Shown: positions 1-8,279, counted from the stretch's first letter. The stretch: 62,859 bases of DNA from an uncultured Prevotella sp. (GCA_945787895.1 CALZJQ010000003.1:1-62859); one strand, 5' to 3'. The notes: generated by a model from the sequence alone, not told the origin. Made by a program: numbers and translations.

Positions 1-105
1 AATCTTGCATGAGGCACAGGCACTGCTTTGCATGATACTCACCCTTACCATGCCCTTTCCTGCGGACACTACGATACCTTCGTGTGAAACATTGTTGGAT
101 TTCAT
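1..105 (-). CDS. RseC/MucC-family (SoxR-reducing) protein, 5' fragment
   Basis: Only the first 35 residues are inside the window; the gene runs off the left edge on the minus strand. The start ATG is the CAT at 103-105. The fragment has the RseC-family N-terminus: a His-Glu-Gly-Ile-Val stretch at residues 8-12, then a Val/Ile-rich strand and Ser-Ala-Cys-Ala-Ser-Cys (Cys30, Cys33). In this family these cysteines precede a small membrane domain. In Bacteroidetes such a gene often precedes the Rnf electron-transport genes, which would then lie to the left; that cannot be seen here. A well-formed minus-strand promoter sits about 70 bases upstream. The family call rests on a short stretch. Confidence 0.7.
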   Translation of the reverse strand, partial: MKSNNVSHEGIVVSAGKGMVRVSIMQSSACASCKI

Positions 106-176
106 ATTAGTTAGTTAGCATTGTCAATTCTTTGGTAATTCGTATTGATTGTAAGGTCAACTTTGCAAACTGACTG

Positions 177-207
177 CAAAATTACTATAAAATATTTAAT
201 TTTCAAA
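177..207 (-). promoter_or_regulatory. Bacteroidetes-type promoter for the RseC-like gene
   Basis: Read on the minus strand, TTTG is followed by 19 bases and then TAATTTTG, matching the Bacteroidetes primary-sigma consensus. Transcription would start near 170, about 65 bases before the start codon at 105. Confidence 0.7.
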
Positions 208-265
208 TAAAAATCAAAAAATATTAATTGTTTTTGTCATATATTGCCAATTATGAAATGATTTC

Positions 266-297
266 TTTGGTATTGTCAATTTTTTCTTGTATTTTTG
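266..297 (+). promoter_or_regulatory. Bacteroidetes-type promoter, divergent, reading toward the pseudouridine synthase
   Basis: TTTG (266-269), 20 bases, then TATTTTTG (290-297), a full match to the consensus. The start site would be near 304, giving a leader of about 410 bases before the ATG at 716. The repeat element at 459-694 lies inside that leader. Confidence 0.7.
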
Positions 298-458
298 CAA
301 CCTAATTATCGTGTATTCTTGTTCGTTGAAGGAATCTTGTCGTCCGGCTTCGCAATATTATTCTCTGGGATGTCATTTGTAAATTACTGAGGATGACAGC
401 GATGTTCATAGATGCACAGCAACGGTAGTTACTGTATGAAGGAATCAATAATATAACT

Positions 459-694
459 CAAGTTTCGCAAGCTTCAACTTGTTTGGTTCTATGGTTTTAT
501 GGTTTTAAGGTTATTCGGAGATATGCCTATTTACGGTTATACGGTTTTGAGGTTTTATGGTTATACGGAGGTTTGTAACGGCGGTCTGTAACTTCCGCAC
601 AACCTTGTAACCCAATAACCACATAACCGAAACAGAAAACCTTAAACCCCCGCAACCGTATGAAACAGAGCAAGTCACAGACTTGCGAAAGTTG
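459..694 (+). repeat. MITE-like inverted-repeat element, family A copy 1
   Basis: The 236-bp element has terminal inverted repeats of 13 bp (459-471 and 682-694) that differ at one position; the left one reads CAAGTTTCGCAAG. A perfect 12-bp direct repeat, AATAATATAACT, flanks it at 447-458 and 695-706. The interior consists of GGTT-based words on the left and their complements (AACC) on the right, around an imperfect dyad at about 566-597 whose ends are CGGAGGTT and AACTTCCG. An inverted copy with nearly the same interior lies at 24472-24723. There is no coding capacity. Confidence 0.75.
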
Positions 695-715
695 AATAAT
701 ATAACTACATCAACA

Positions 716-1597
716 ATGTTCGACTCCAAAAAAAACGATTACGACTATTACGTAGTAGATAGGCATGCTCCGCTGTTGGAATGGCTGCTGTCCACATTGC
801 CTGCATCCAAAAGCAAGATAAAGGCTACGCTCCAAGGGCACGGCATAAAGGTAGAAGGTAAGCAGGTGACCCAATTTGACTATCCACTCGAACCGGGGAT
901 GAAGGTTTCTGTCAGTCGTTCCAAAAAGAACAATACGTTCAAGAGCCGTTATGTTGACATCATATACGAAGACAAGTGGATTGTCGTAGTGGATAAAAAG
1001 CCGGGTATTCTTTCAATGGCTGCCGGACATAGGTCGCTGAATGTGAAAAGTGTCCTCGATGATTATTTCAAACGGACTCGTCAGCGCTGTACGGCACATG
1101 TGGTTCACCGGCTTGACCGTGATACCAGTGGACTGATGATATATGCCAAGGATATTAAGACGGAGCAGTTGTTGGAGCATGATTGGCATAAGACGGTGTT
1201 CGACAGAAGGTATGTTGCCGTCGTCAGCGGAGAGATGGAAAATGACGGCGGGACTGTTGCCAACTGGCTTAAGGACAACAGTGCCTATATTACATTCTCT
1301 TCTCCAGTGGATAATGGAGGAAAATATGCGGTCACTCATTATCATACCCTCAGACGCACTACAGAGCACAGTCTTGTAGAGTTTAGGTTAGAGACAGGAA
1401 GGAAAAACCAGATACGTGTCCATACTGCAGATTTGGGACATCCGGTCTGTGGAGACGTGAAGTATGGAAATGGAGACGACCCTCTTCACAGGTTGTGTCT
1501 TCATGCTTTTGTCCTGTGTTTCTATCATCCGGTGACAGGGAAACCGTTAGAGTTTTCTACTCCAATACCTGCTTCATTCAGAAGCCTTTTCAAGTAG
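716..1597 (+). CDS. RluA-family RNA pseudouridine synthase
   Basis: Isomerises uridine to pseudouridine in structured RNA (rRNA or tRNA; target unknown). The protein has 293 residues. Residues about 15-65 form an S4-like RNA-binding segment. The catalytic motif HRLDRDTSG is at 131-139, with the presumed nucleophile Asp134, followed by the family's later conserved block ETGRKNQIRVH. I chose the ATG at 716. An alternative TTG at 683 lies inside the right terminal repeat of the element at 459-694 and would add 11 unconserved residues. The gene is followed by an A/C-rich repeat tract and a small membrane-protein ORF. Which of RluA, RluC or RluD it corresponds to cannot be decided from sequence alone. 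Confidence 0.9.
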   Translation: MFDSKKNDYDYYVVDRHAPLLEWLLSTLPASKSKIKATLQGHGIKVEGKQVTQFDYPLEPGMKVSVSRSKKNNTFKSRYVDIIYEDKWIVVVDKKPGILSMAAGHRSLNVKSVLDDYFKRTRQRCTAHVVHRLDRDTSGLMIYAKDIKTEQLLEHDWHKTVFDRRYVAVVSGEMENDGGTVANWLKDNSAYITFSSPVDNGGKYAVTHYHTLRRTTEHSLVEFRLETGRKNQIRVHTADLGHPVCGDVKYGNGDDPLHRLCLHAFVLCFYHPVTGKPLEFSTPIPASFRSLFK

Positions 1598-1606
1598 GCG
1601 ATAATC

Positions 1607-1717
1607 AATAACAAAAACAATAACAAAGACAAAAACAAAGACAAAGACAAAAACAAAGACAAAAACAAAAACAAAGACAATAACAAACAACCAACAGCCC
1701 AAAACCAACAACCCAAA
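1607..1717 (+). repeat. low-complexity CAAAAA/CAAAGA tract (single-arm A/C-rich repeat)
   Basis: About 110 bases of AACAAAAACAAAGACAAAG-type words ending in CCAACAGCCC-AAAACCAACAACCC. The final part resembles the right arm of the other GGTT/AACC repeat families in this window, but there is no matching left arm. It lies between the pseudouridine synthase and the small ORF at 1735. Confidence 0.6.
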
Positions 1718-1734
1718 AATTGATATATCAATCT

Positions 1735-1881
1735 ATGCTTCACTATATAATCTGTATAATTGCTCTCATAATCGGAATATGTCTGATTAAACGATTTGTC
1801 AGCTGTCTGATACGCTCTGTCATTACAATTGCATTGATAGCACTCCTTGCTTATATCTATTTCTTTTACATAAGACAATAA
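1735..1881 (+). CDS. 48-residue hydrophobic peptide, putative small membrane protein
   Basis: This short ORF encodes two hydrophobic stretches (roughly residues 4-18 and 29-45) separated by a Lys-Arg pair and a polar stretch, suggesting one or two membrane passes. It ends 32 bases before the glyA start codon on the same strand, so the two may be co-transcribed. I do not recognise a family. Support is limited to the membrane-like composition, a normal ATG and the position in an otherwise empty gap. No good promoter is visible directly upstream. It could be a chance ORF in AT-rich DNA. Confidence 0.4.
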   Translation: MLHYIICIIALIIGICLIKRFVSCLIRSVITIALIALLAYIYFFYIRQ

Positions 1882-1913
1882 TAACAACTCAATATTAATA
1901 AAAAAATCAAACT

Positions 1914-3194
1914 ATGGAAAGAGACCAAAAAGTGTTCGACCTCATCGAAGCGGAACACCAGCGCCAACTCAAAGGCATTGAACTTATTGCGTCAGAAAAT
2001 TTCGTCAGCGAACAAGTGATGGAGGCAATGGGTAGTTATTGCACCAACAAGTATGCAGAGGGTTACCCTGGAAAGCGTTACTATGGAGGATGTCAGATTG
2101 TCGATCAGATAGAGCAATTAGCTATCGACCGTGCTTGCCAACTCTTTGGAGCTGAGTATGCCAACGTGCAGCCACATTCAGGTGCTCAGGCAAATGCCGC
2201 GGTGCTTCTTGCAGTTCTCAAGCCAGGAGATACTTTCATGGGTCTTAACCTTGACCATGGCGGTCACCTGTCACATGGTTCTCTTGTAAACACATCTGGA
2301 ATCCTGTACAAACCAGTAGGTTACAACCTCTGTCGCGAAACAGGACGTGTAGATTACGACGAGATGGAAGCCCTTGCAAAGGAGCATAAGCCAAAGCTCA
2401 TCATTGGTGGAGGTTCTGCTTATAGCCGTGAGTGGGACTATGCCCGTATGAGGAAGATTGCCGATGAGGTAGGAGCTCTTTTGATGATTGACATGGCTCA
2501 CCCTGCAGGACTCATCGCAGCAGGACTCCTTGAGAATCCCGTAAAGTATGCGCACATCGTTACTACAACTACACACAAGACTCTCCGTGGTCCAAGAGGA
2601 GGCCTTATCCTTCTTGGAAAGGATTTCGACAATCCATGGGGATATACCACTCCCAAAGGCGTAGTGAAGAAGATGTCACAGCTGATCAATTCTGCTGTGT
2701 TCCCAGGACAGCAGGGCGGTCCTCTTGAGCATGTCATCGCTGCCAAGGCAGTGGCATTCGGAGAATGTCTCAAGCCGGAATGGAAAGAGTATGCTGCACA
2801 GGTACAGAAGAATGCAAAGACACTTGCTGAAGAACTCACAAAGCGTGGCTTTATGATAGTATCCGGAGGCACGGACAATCACTCAATGCTCGTAGATCTC
2901 CGTACCAAATATCCGGATTTGACGGGAAAGGTAGCTGAGAATGCTCTTGTATCAGCTGACATTACAATCAACAAGAACATGGTTCCGTTTGATTCTCGTA
3001 GCGCTTTTCAGACATCAGGAATACGTCTCGGTACTCCTGCCATTACCACGCGTGGAGCAAAAGAGGACCTCATGGTGCAGATAGCCGCGTGGATAGAAGA
3101 AGTACTTAACGATCCAGAAAATGAAGTAGTAATCAGCAAAGTGCGTGGAGAGGTCAATGAGACTATGAAGGAGTATCCTCTCTTTGCATGGTAA
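1914..3194 (+). CDS. glyA: serine hydroxymethyltransferase
   Basis: PLP enzyme that converts serine plus tetrahydrofolate to glycine plus 5,10-methylenetetrahydrofolate, the main source of one-carbon units. It has 426 residues, normal for the family. Visible signatures are the N-terminal LIASENF block, the GKRYYGG motif near residue 55, the [17 protein letters not shown] substrate/cofactor region and the PLP lysine in [11 protein letters not shown] (Lys222). The gene ends in a strong intrinsic terminator at 3260-3310. A 48-residue membrane ORF lies directly upstream. Identification is secure. Confidence 0.98.
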   Translation: MERDQKVFDLIEAEHQRQLKGIELIASENFVSEQVMEAMGSYCTNKYAEGYPGKRYYGGCQIVDQIEQLAIDRACQLFGAEYANVQPHSGAQANAAVLLAVLKPGDTFMGLNLDHGGHLSHGSLVNTSGILYKPVGYNLCRETGRVDYDEMEALAKEHKPKLIIGGGSAYSREWDYARMRKIADEVGALLMIDMAHPAGLIAAGLLENPVKYAHIVTTTTHKTLRGPRGGLILLGKDFDNPWGYTTPKGVVKKMSQLINSAVFPGQQGGPLEHVIAAKAVAFGECLKPEWKEYAAQVQKNAKTLAEELTKRGFMIVSGGTDNHSMLVDLRTKYPDLTGKVAENALVSADITINKNMVPFDSRSAFQTSGIRLGTPAITTRGAKEDLMVQIAAWIEEVLNDPENEVVISKVRGEVNETMKEYPLFAW

Positions 3195-3259
3195 TAGAAT
3201 GATTTTTTTAGTGTCGTATGCCTGCGGTTTTCCGTTTTTTTCTTTACGACAACTACGAT

Positions 3260-3310
3260 AAGAAAGACAATAGGGAGATAACGTCAAGCCTGTTGTCTTT
3301 CTTTTTTTTT
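3260..3310 (+). terminator. intrinsic terminator after glyA
   Basis: Arms AAGAAAGACAATAGG (3260-3274) and CCTGTTGTCTTTCTT (3289-3303) pair over 15 bp with one G-U pair, and the stem runs straight into a T tract (3302-3310). Confidence 0.85.
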
Positions 3311-3378
3311 ATCCTGGTCAACACCATTGCGCACAGTCAGCAACACAACATAAGCCATCGTGAGTTTGATGCATTGCT

Positions 3379-3560
3379 ATAGGACAAAATAAATATCAAC
3401 GTTATTACATGATAATAGCGTTGAGATTATATGATAAAAGCGTTGAGATTACCTTGTGAAAGCTAAGCTTTTGCACTGTAATATCAACGCTTTTTCTATT
3501 GTCTTGGTTTACAGTGTTTTACAGATTTGTTATCAAAAATAGAGAATAGGACAAAATAAT
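3379..3560. repeat. hairpin element (family E) bracketed by AGGACAAAATAA direct repeats
   Basis: Two copies of ATAGGACAAAATAA (near 3379 and 3546) bracket a structured segment. Inside it, AAAAGCGTTGAGATTAC (3436-3452) is complementary to GTAATATCAACGCTTTT further on (3478-3494), with the palindrome-like GAAAGCTAAGCTTTTGCA (3458-3475) between them. A related sequence, GAAAGCATAGCTTTTGCA, occurs at 30132-30149. No coding capacity is seen. The rest of the 3195-4228 gap holds the glyA terminator, this element, AT-rich DNA without a convincing gene, and the rpoD promoter. Confidence 0.55.
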
Positions 3561-4144
3561 CATTTGCTTTCGACTTTAGTTACTTCGGATTGATTGCTTC
3601 TGTCTCCTCGGACAAGGCGCATTATAGTCAGCTGATGCAACAGAGGATAATCATAATTTTTATTGGAATTCATGCTTAACCACAAAACAAGTGAAATCTA
3701 CGGAAGTTGCTGTGCAGTCCATGTAGGACAGAATATGATGTATCACACGTTTTCGTGCTGCTATTTCCGACGTCGTTTGCCAGTGAAAATTTTGTTCTAT
3801 TCGAAAACTATTTTTGTAACCTTATCATGTGTTAACGTTGATATTGTGCCTTTGTCTATTGGGCAAATTGTGATGAACTTATCAGTCGGTGTACTTGTTT
3901 TTATGTTATTCTCGCAATCCCTCCTGCGTGATATTAGTACGTGACTATGGACGAGCGGGAGTGACAACGATAACATTCTTATCCTGCATTACTATACAAT
4001 ACAATCATTATAAAACATTTATGTGCATCAACTTCATGTCTTGATTGATATTTATCAATAATATGTATTTCGGCAGAGAAAAAAACAAATAATCTTTGGA
4101 AAGTTGTATGGTTTTTCGTAATTTTGTCTCGTTTTTCTGCTATA

Positions 4145-4174
4145 TTGCAGATGTTCTGTATATTAATAATTTTG
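4145..4174 (+). promoter_or_regulatory. promoter of rpoD
   Basis: TTG (4145-4147), 19 bases, then TAATTTTG (4167-4174). The expected start near 4181 gives a leader of about 48 bases before the ATG at 4229. Confidence 0.6.
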
Positions 4175-4228
4175 GCATACATTTTGTTGATAATCTGCGA
4201 TAGTTTACCTTTATAAAATTTCTTTTAG

Positions 4229-5101
4229 ATGAGACAGTTAAAGATTCAGAAGAGTATTACCAACCGTTCCAGTGAAGCACTTGACAAGTATCTTGTTGAA
4301 ATCGGTCGTCCGCAGTTGATAAGTATCGATGATGAGATAGAACTTGCCCAGAAAATTAGAAAAGGTGGTCCTGAGGGTGAACGTGCGAAAAACAAACTTG
4401 TGACCGCAAATCTCCGTTTTGTCGTTTCTGTAGCAAAACAATATCAACATCAAGGTCTCGCTTTGACAGACTTGATTGATGAAGGCAACATCGGACTTAT
4501 CAAGGCTGCGCAGAAGTTTGACGAGACGCGAGGATTTAAGTTCATCTCTTATGCGGTGTGGTGGATTCGTCAGAGCATCCTTCAGGCTATTGCTGAGCAG
4601 AGCCGCATTGTCCGTCTGCCTCTTAATCAGGTTGGTTCGCTCAATAAGATTAACCATGAAATCAATAAGTTTGAGCAGGAACATCAACGTCGTCCCTCCG
4701 TTCAGGAATTGGCTGCCGCCACTAATATAGAAGAGGAGAAGATTGGTCAGAGCCTTGGAGCAGATGGTCATCATGTTTCCATTGACGCTCCGTTCCAGGA
4801 TGGTGAGGAGAATTGTATGCTTGATGTCATGGCATCTGGTGATGACTCTCGCACTGACCGTTATGTGGATCACGAGTCAATGTCTATGGAGTTGATGAAT
4901 GTACTAAATAAGGTGTTGAAGGATAGAGAAATAACTATTATATGTGAATGCTTTGGTATAGGTTGTCACGAGAAAGGTTTAGAGGAAATAGGAGATGAGC
5001 TTGGTCTGACTCGTGAGCGTGTACGACAAATACGTGAAAAGTCAATAGCCAAACTTCGTGACAGCGGAAATGCAAAAATCCTAATGAAGTATTTGGGTTG
5101 A
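4229..5101 (+). CDS. rpoD: primary sigma factor of RNA polymerase (sigma-70, Bacteroidetes type)
   Basis: Directs RNA polymerase to the TTTG/TAnnTTTG promoters seen throughout this window. It has 290 residues, the short Bacteroidetes form that starts directly at region 1.2 and lacks region 1.1. Region 2 is clear: DLIDEGNIGLIKAAQKFDETRG at about 81-102, followed by FKFISYAVWWIRQSI. Region 3 spans about 120-200. Region 4.2 (GLEEIGDELGLTRERVRQIREK) is at about 250-271. Long intergenic DNA lies upstream, with a promoter at 4145-4174. A shared bidirectional terminator separates the gene from smpB on the opposite strand. Confidence 0.97.
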   Translation: MRQLKIQKSITNRSSEALDKYLVEIGRPQLISIDDEIELAQKIRKGGPEGERAKNKLVTANLRFVVSVAKQYQHQGLALTDLIDEGNIGLIKAAQKFDETRGFKFISYAVWWIRQSILQAIAEQSRIVRLPLNQVGSLNKINHEINKFEQEHQRRPSVQELAAATNIEEEKIGQSLGADGHHVSIDAPFQDGEENCMLDVMASGDDSRTDRYVDHESMSMELMNVLNKVLKDREITIICECFGIGCHEKGLEEIGDELGLTRERVRQIREKSIAKLRDSGNAKILMKYLG

Positions 5102-5160
5102 TGAATTCTATTGCATATATGTCATTGTTTCTTCATTGAAATGATGCGCACCAGCATAAT

Positions 5161-5201
5161 AGTGGCATTTTTTAGATTATTATTCTCTAAAAAATGCCAC
5201 T
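5161..5201. terminator. bidirectional terminator between rpoD and smpB
   Basis: Perfect 16-bp inverted repeat AGTGGCATTTTTTAGA (5161-5176) and TCTAAAAAATGCCACT (5186-5201) with a 9-base loop. The A/T runs inside the stem and the T-rich flank suit termination from both sides. Confidence 0.85.
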
Positions 5202-5218
5202 CCTGTTTTTGTTCTTCA

Positions 5219-5698
5219 TCAATATCTCTTCATCGCACGGTCCATCTCACGCTTGTCCTGCTTGTCTTTGAGGGTTTGTCGCTTGTCAAATTCTTTCTTG
5301 CCACGGCAAAGAGCAATGTCTAATTTTGCCCTGCCTTTATCGTCGATAAACAACAGGGTGGGAACAATGGTGAAGCCCACAGCTTTTGTGTCCTCAAAGA
5401 GGTGGGCAATTTCCTTTTTGTTTAGCAGGAGCTTTCTGTCACGTTTTGCTTCATGATTGTTGTATGAACCATAGAAATAAGGTGATATGTTCATGCCTTT
5501 TACCCATATTTCCCCATTGTGGATGTAACAGAAAGTATCTACGAGTGAGGCTTTGCCCATTCGGATAGACTTAATCTCAGTGCCGGTAAGTACTATGCCG
5601 GCTGTATAGGTATCTACGAAAAAATAGTCGAATGCAGCCTTTTTGTTCTTAATCTGTATCGGACTGTTCTTTCTTAATAATTGCATTTCTTTGTTCAT
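5219..5698 (-). CDS. smpB: SsrA-binding protein SmpB
   Basis: Small basic protein that binds tmRNA and delivers it to stalled ribosomes for trans-translation. It has 159 residues. Family hallmarks are the N-terminal [27 protein letters not shown] strand region, the [15 protein letters not shown] block and the lysine-rich C-terminal tail that inserts into the mRNA channel (residues about 130-159). The matching tmRNA gene is in the same window at 18582-18976, also on the minus strand. The DUF4375 gene lies 111 bases upstream on the same strand; no separate promoter is obvious between them. Confidence 0.97.
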   Translation of the reverse strand: MNKEMQLLRKNSPIQIKNKKAAFDYFFVDTYTAGIVLTGTEIKSIRMGKASLVDTFCYIHNGEIWVKGMNISPYFYGSYNNHEAKRDRKLLLNKKEIAHLFEDTKAVGFTIVPTLLFIDDKGRAKLDIALCRGKKEFDKRQTLKDKQDKREMDRAMKRY

Positions 5699-5809
5699 GA
5701 TAGTGTATGTAATTGCAGCTTTTCGGTTGTAGATTCTGGACAGCTTGTCGTTTTTTTTTGCGTAAACTCAAACAGAGAAGGATACGTAGCCTAAAACCTT
5801 AATACTCAT

Positions 5810-6313
5810 TTATTCAATGATTGTGACAAAATCGCTGAGGTGTTCGTCCAAGTAATGAGCCACCTGTTCTGTCCAGACTTCCTCATGGGAGACAAATTCA
5901 TCGTCAAAATCATCAAATTCCGGGAATTTTTCGTATAGAGCCATAAAATCGTCGTCAGACAACTCGCATTCCAATGTCTCTCTGTGCTTTAGATATGATT
6001 TCTTTACATGGCGCATCAGACGGCATAGGTCAATCAGCCCCCATCGGCGTATGGCGGTGTCAAAAGGATTCTTGAAGAAGAAAGGGCCATACCCGTTGTA
6101 TATCAGTTGAATGAAACCTCCGTCCATTACTTCGTTTCTCAATGCGATATAACCCAAGAGGGTAATCTGGCTGCTTGAAAGTTTTGGCATTGTCTGAGGG
6201 GACAGGTCGCCACCGACTCCTTTCTTTACAGCACTCGAAATGGCATCTACAAAGGCATCCATACCTTTTGATGCAGCCTCGCGCAGTGTCTCGTCTTTTA
6301 TCTCGTAAGTCAT
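5810..6313 (-). CDS. DUF4375 (DMP19-like) domain protein
   Basis: About 167 residues, acidic toward the C-terminus, with a DUF4375-type core (the segment with LGYIALRNEVMDGGFIQLIYN and GLIDLCRLM). This is a helical domain found in uncharacterised bacterial proteins and DNA-mimic-like proteins; its role here is unknown. I placed the start at the ATG complementary to 6311-6313. An upstream ATG at 6361 would add 16 unconserved residues that overlap the promoter region. The gene lies upstream of smpB on the same strand, with a possible promoter at 6359-6366 if the shorter form is used. Confidence 0.7.
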   Translation of the reverse strand: MTYEIKDETLREAASKGMDAFVDAISSAVKKGVGGDLSPQTMPKLSSSQITLLGYIALRNEVMDGGFIQLIYNGYGPFFFKNPFDTAIRRWGLIDLCRLMRHVKKSYLKHRETLECELSDDDFMALYEKFPEFDDFDDEFVSHEEVWTEQVAHYLDEHLSDFVTIIE

Positions 6314-6358
6314 GTTGATATGTTGATGTTGACAGTTGTAATTGCAAAGTTCGTTTGG

Positions 6359-6366
6359 CAAAGTTA
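6359..6366 (-). promoter_or_regulatory. probable -7 element for the DUF4375 gene
   Basis: On the minus strand this reads TAACTTTG followed by C, a good -7 match. No convincing TTTG is seen 19-21 bases upstream. It supports a translation start at 6313 rather than 6361. Confidence 0.45.
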
Positions 6367-6450
6367 CAAAAAAGAAAGAAATTATGCTTTATAAAACGAA
6401 AAAAATATAAGAATAGGCGGGATTTTTACAAAAAAACACGCAGAAAAATA

Positions 6451-6480
6451 CTTGATATTCCAAAAAAAATAGTAATTTTG
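6451..6480 (+). promoter_or_regulatory. promoter of the NifU-like/GGGtGRT pair
   Basis: CTTG (6451-6454), 18 bases, TAATTTTG (6473-6480). Start expected near 6487, about 54 bases before the ATG at 6541. Confidence 0.6.
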
Positions 6481-6540
6481 CAATCAACAAGACTAATAGT
6501 CCAACAATTTATTATCAACATTTATATAACAAAAAGAAAA

Positions 6541-7242
6541 ATGGTTTATTCTAAAGAAGTACAGGAAATGTGCTGTGTAGCCAAGGGTCCTAACCATGGT
6601 CCAGCTCCAATCCCAGAAGAGGGAAAGTGGATTCAGGCAAAGGAAATAAAGGATATCTCAGGTCTTACACATGGTATTGGTTGGTGCGCTCCTCAGCAGG
6701 GTTGCTGCAAGCTCACCCTTAACGTAAAGGATGGTATTATTGAGGAAGCCCTTGTGGAGACAATCGGATGTTCCGGAATGACTCATTCCGCTGCAATGGC
6801 ATCAGAGATACTTCCCGGCAAGACAATTCTTGAAGCTCTCAATACTGACTTGGTATGCGATGCTATCAATACTGCAATGCGCGAGCTGTTCCTTCAGATT
6901 GTCTATGGACGTACACAGTCTGCATTCTCTGAGGGTGGACTTATGATCGGTGCAGGTCTTGAGGATCTCGGCAAGGGACTTGTTTCTCAGTGCGGTACTC
7001 TCTATGGTACAAAGGTTAAGGGAACACGTTATCTCCAGCTTACAGAGGGCTATATTACAAAGCAATACCTTGACAAGGATGACCAGGTATGTGGTTACGA
7101 GTTCGTACACATGGGTAAGTTCATGGATGCTGTCAAGAAAGGTGTTGATGCAAATGAAGCACTCAAGAGTGTTACAGGTACATACGGTCGCACAAAGGAA
7201 GAAGATGGTGCCGTTAAGTTTATTGACCCACGTAAAAACTAA
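6541..7242 (+). CDS. NifU/IscU-like iron-sulfur scaffold-type protein
   Basis: 233 residues with an N-terminal-NifU-like fold. Cysteines at positions 11, 12, 49, 55, 56, 77 and 106 include the GCSGMTHSAAMASE segment (Cys77), which resembles the second conserved Cys region of IscU/NifU scaffolds. The C-terminal half (from about 120) is unlike IscU and ends in a basic segment. I started at the ATG at 6541; the frame is open upstream but lies in promoter DNA. The partner gene follows 17 bases later behind a strong ribosome-binding site. Conserved pairing with the GGGtGRT protein suggests a joint function that is not known. A role in metal-cluster handling is inference from the fold only. Confidence 0.8.
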   Translation: MVYSKEVQEMCCVAKGPNHGPAPIPEEGKWIQAKEIKDISGLTHGIGWCAPQQGCCKLTLNVKDGIIEEALVETIGCSGMTHSAAMASEILPGKTILEALNTDLVCDAINTAMRELFLQIVYGRTQSAFSEGGLMIGAGLEDLGKGLVSQCGTLYGTKVKGTRYLQLTEGYITKQYLDKDDQVCGYEFVHMGKFMDAVKKGVDANEALKSVTGTYGRTKEEDGAVKFIDPRKN

Positions 7243-7243
7243 T

Positions 7244-7250
7244 AGGAGGA
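7244..7250 (+). promoter_or_regulatory. strong Shine-Dalgarno site AGGAGGA
   Basis: AGGAGGA lies nine bases before the ATG at 7260. Such a full match is unusual in Bacteroidetes, where most genes in this window lack one. It suggests high translation of the second gene. Confidence 0.65.
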
Positions 7251-7259
7251 TACAAAGAA

Positions 7260-8279
7260 ATGATTAGAGAAGTAAAATTCGAGTCACAAGACCGTCGTAT
7301 CAAGCAGATTCTCGCTTGTCTTAACTCGCATGGTATTGCTTCAATCGAAGAGGCAAACCAGATATGTGACGCAGCAGGTCTCGACCCATATATGACATGT
7401 GAGGAAACTCAGATGATTTGTTTTGAAAATGCAAAGTGGGCTTACGTTGTCGGTACTGCCATTGCTCTCAAGGAAAAGGCAAAGGATGCGGTAGAAGCAG
7501 CAAATTACATTGGAGAGGGTCTTCAGGCTTTTTGTATCCCAGGTTCTGTAGCTGATGACCGTAAGGTAGGTATCGGACACGGAGAACTTGCAGCACGCCT
7601 TCTTGAACCAGAGACAAAGTGCTTCGCTTTCCTTGCTGGTCACGAGTCTTTCGCAGCAGCTGAAGGTGCTATCAAGATTGCTCAGATGGCAAATAAGTCA
7701 AGGCCTGCCGACAAGCCACTCCGTTGCATCCTCAATGGTCTCGGTAAGGACGCTGCGATGATTATCTCTCGTATCAATGGCTTCACTTATGTTCAGACCC
7801 AGTTTGATTATTTCACAGGTGAGCTTAAGGAAGTAAAGCGCATTGCTTATTCCAATGGTCCTCGTGCTGCCGTCAATTGCTATGGTGCAGATGACGTACG
7901 TGAAGGCGTTGCTATCATGTGGAAAGAGGATGTAGATGTATCAATCACAGGTAACTCTACCAATCCTACCCGTTTCCAGCATCCTACTGCAGGTACATAC
8001 AAGAAGGAGCGTATCCGTGCCGGCAAACCTTATTTCTCTGTTGCTTCCGGTGGTGGTACAGGTCGTACTCTTCACCCAGACAACATGGCAGCAGGTCCTG
8101 CTTCATACGGTATGACAGATACTCTCGGACGTATGCACTCAGACGCTCAGTTTGCAGGTTCTTCTTCAGTGCCTGCACATGTTGAGATGATGGGATTCCT
8201 CGGAATCGGTAACAACCCTATGGTTGGATGTACTGTAGCTTGTGCTGTACAGGCAGACCTCTTCCTTAACAAGAATTAA
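7260..8279 (+). CDS. GGGtGRT protein (uncharacterised family)
   Basis: 339 residues. The family-defining motif GGGTGRT is at residues 264-270, in a Gly/Ser-rich segment followed by LHPDNMAAGPASYG. The segment AYVVGTAIALKEKAKDA near 61-77 and the cysteines around 37-54 are also conserved-looking. No catalytic family is recognisable; the Gly-rich motif could bind a phosphate or nucleotide, but that is a guess. It is translationally linked to the NifU-like gene and ends before a long hairpin at 8352-8418. Codon use matches highly expressed genes of the window such as glyA and atpD, which argues for abundance. Confidence 0.85.
   Translation: MIREVKFESQDRRIKQILACLNSHGIASIEEANQICDAAGLDPYMTCEETQMICFENAKWAYVVGTAIALKEKAKDAVEAANYIGEGLQAFCIPGSVADDRKVGIGHGELAARLLEPETKCFAFLAGHESFAAAEGAIKIAQMANKSRPADKPLRCILNGLGKDAAMIISRINGFTYVQTQFDYFTGELKEVKRIAYSNGPRAAVNCYGADDVREGVAIMWKEDVDVSITGNSTNPTRFQHPTAGTYKKERIRAGKPYFSVASGGGTGRTLHPDNMAAGPASYGMTDTLGRMHSDAQFAGSSSVPAHVEMMGFLGIGNNPMVGCTVACAVQADLFLNKN

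Noticed and set aside
3663-3944. 93-codon open frame in the glyA-rpoD gap
   Set aside because: Many Cys, Phe and Val residues by chance composition, no start signal, no family resemblance, and it overlaps AT-rich DNA; I do not call it a gene.
4238-4873. 211-codon frame antisense to rpoD
   Set aside because: A shadow of the strongly conserved rpoD frame; no start signal or homology.
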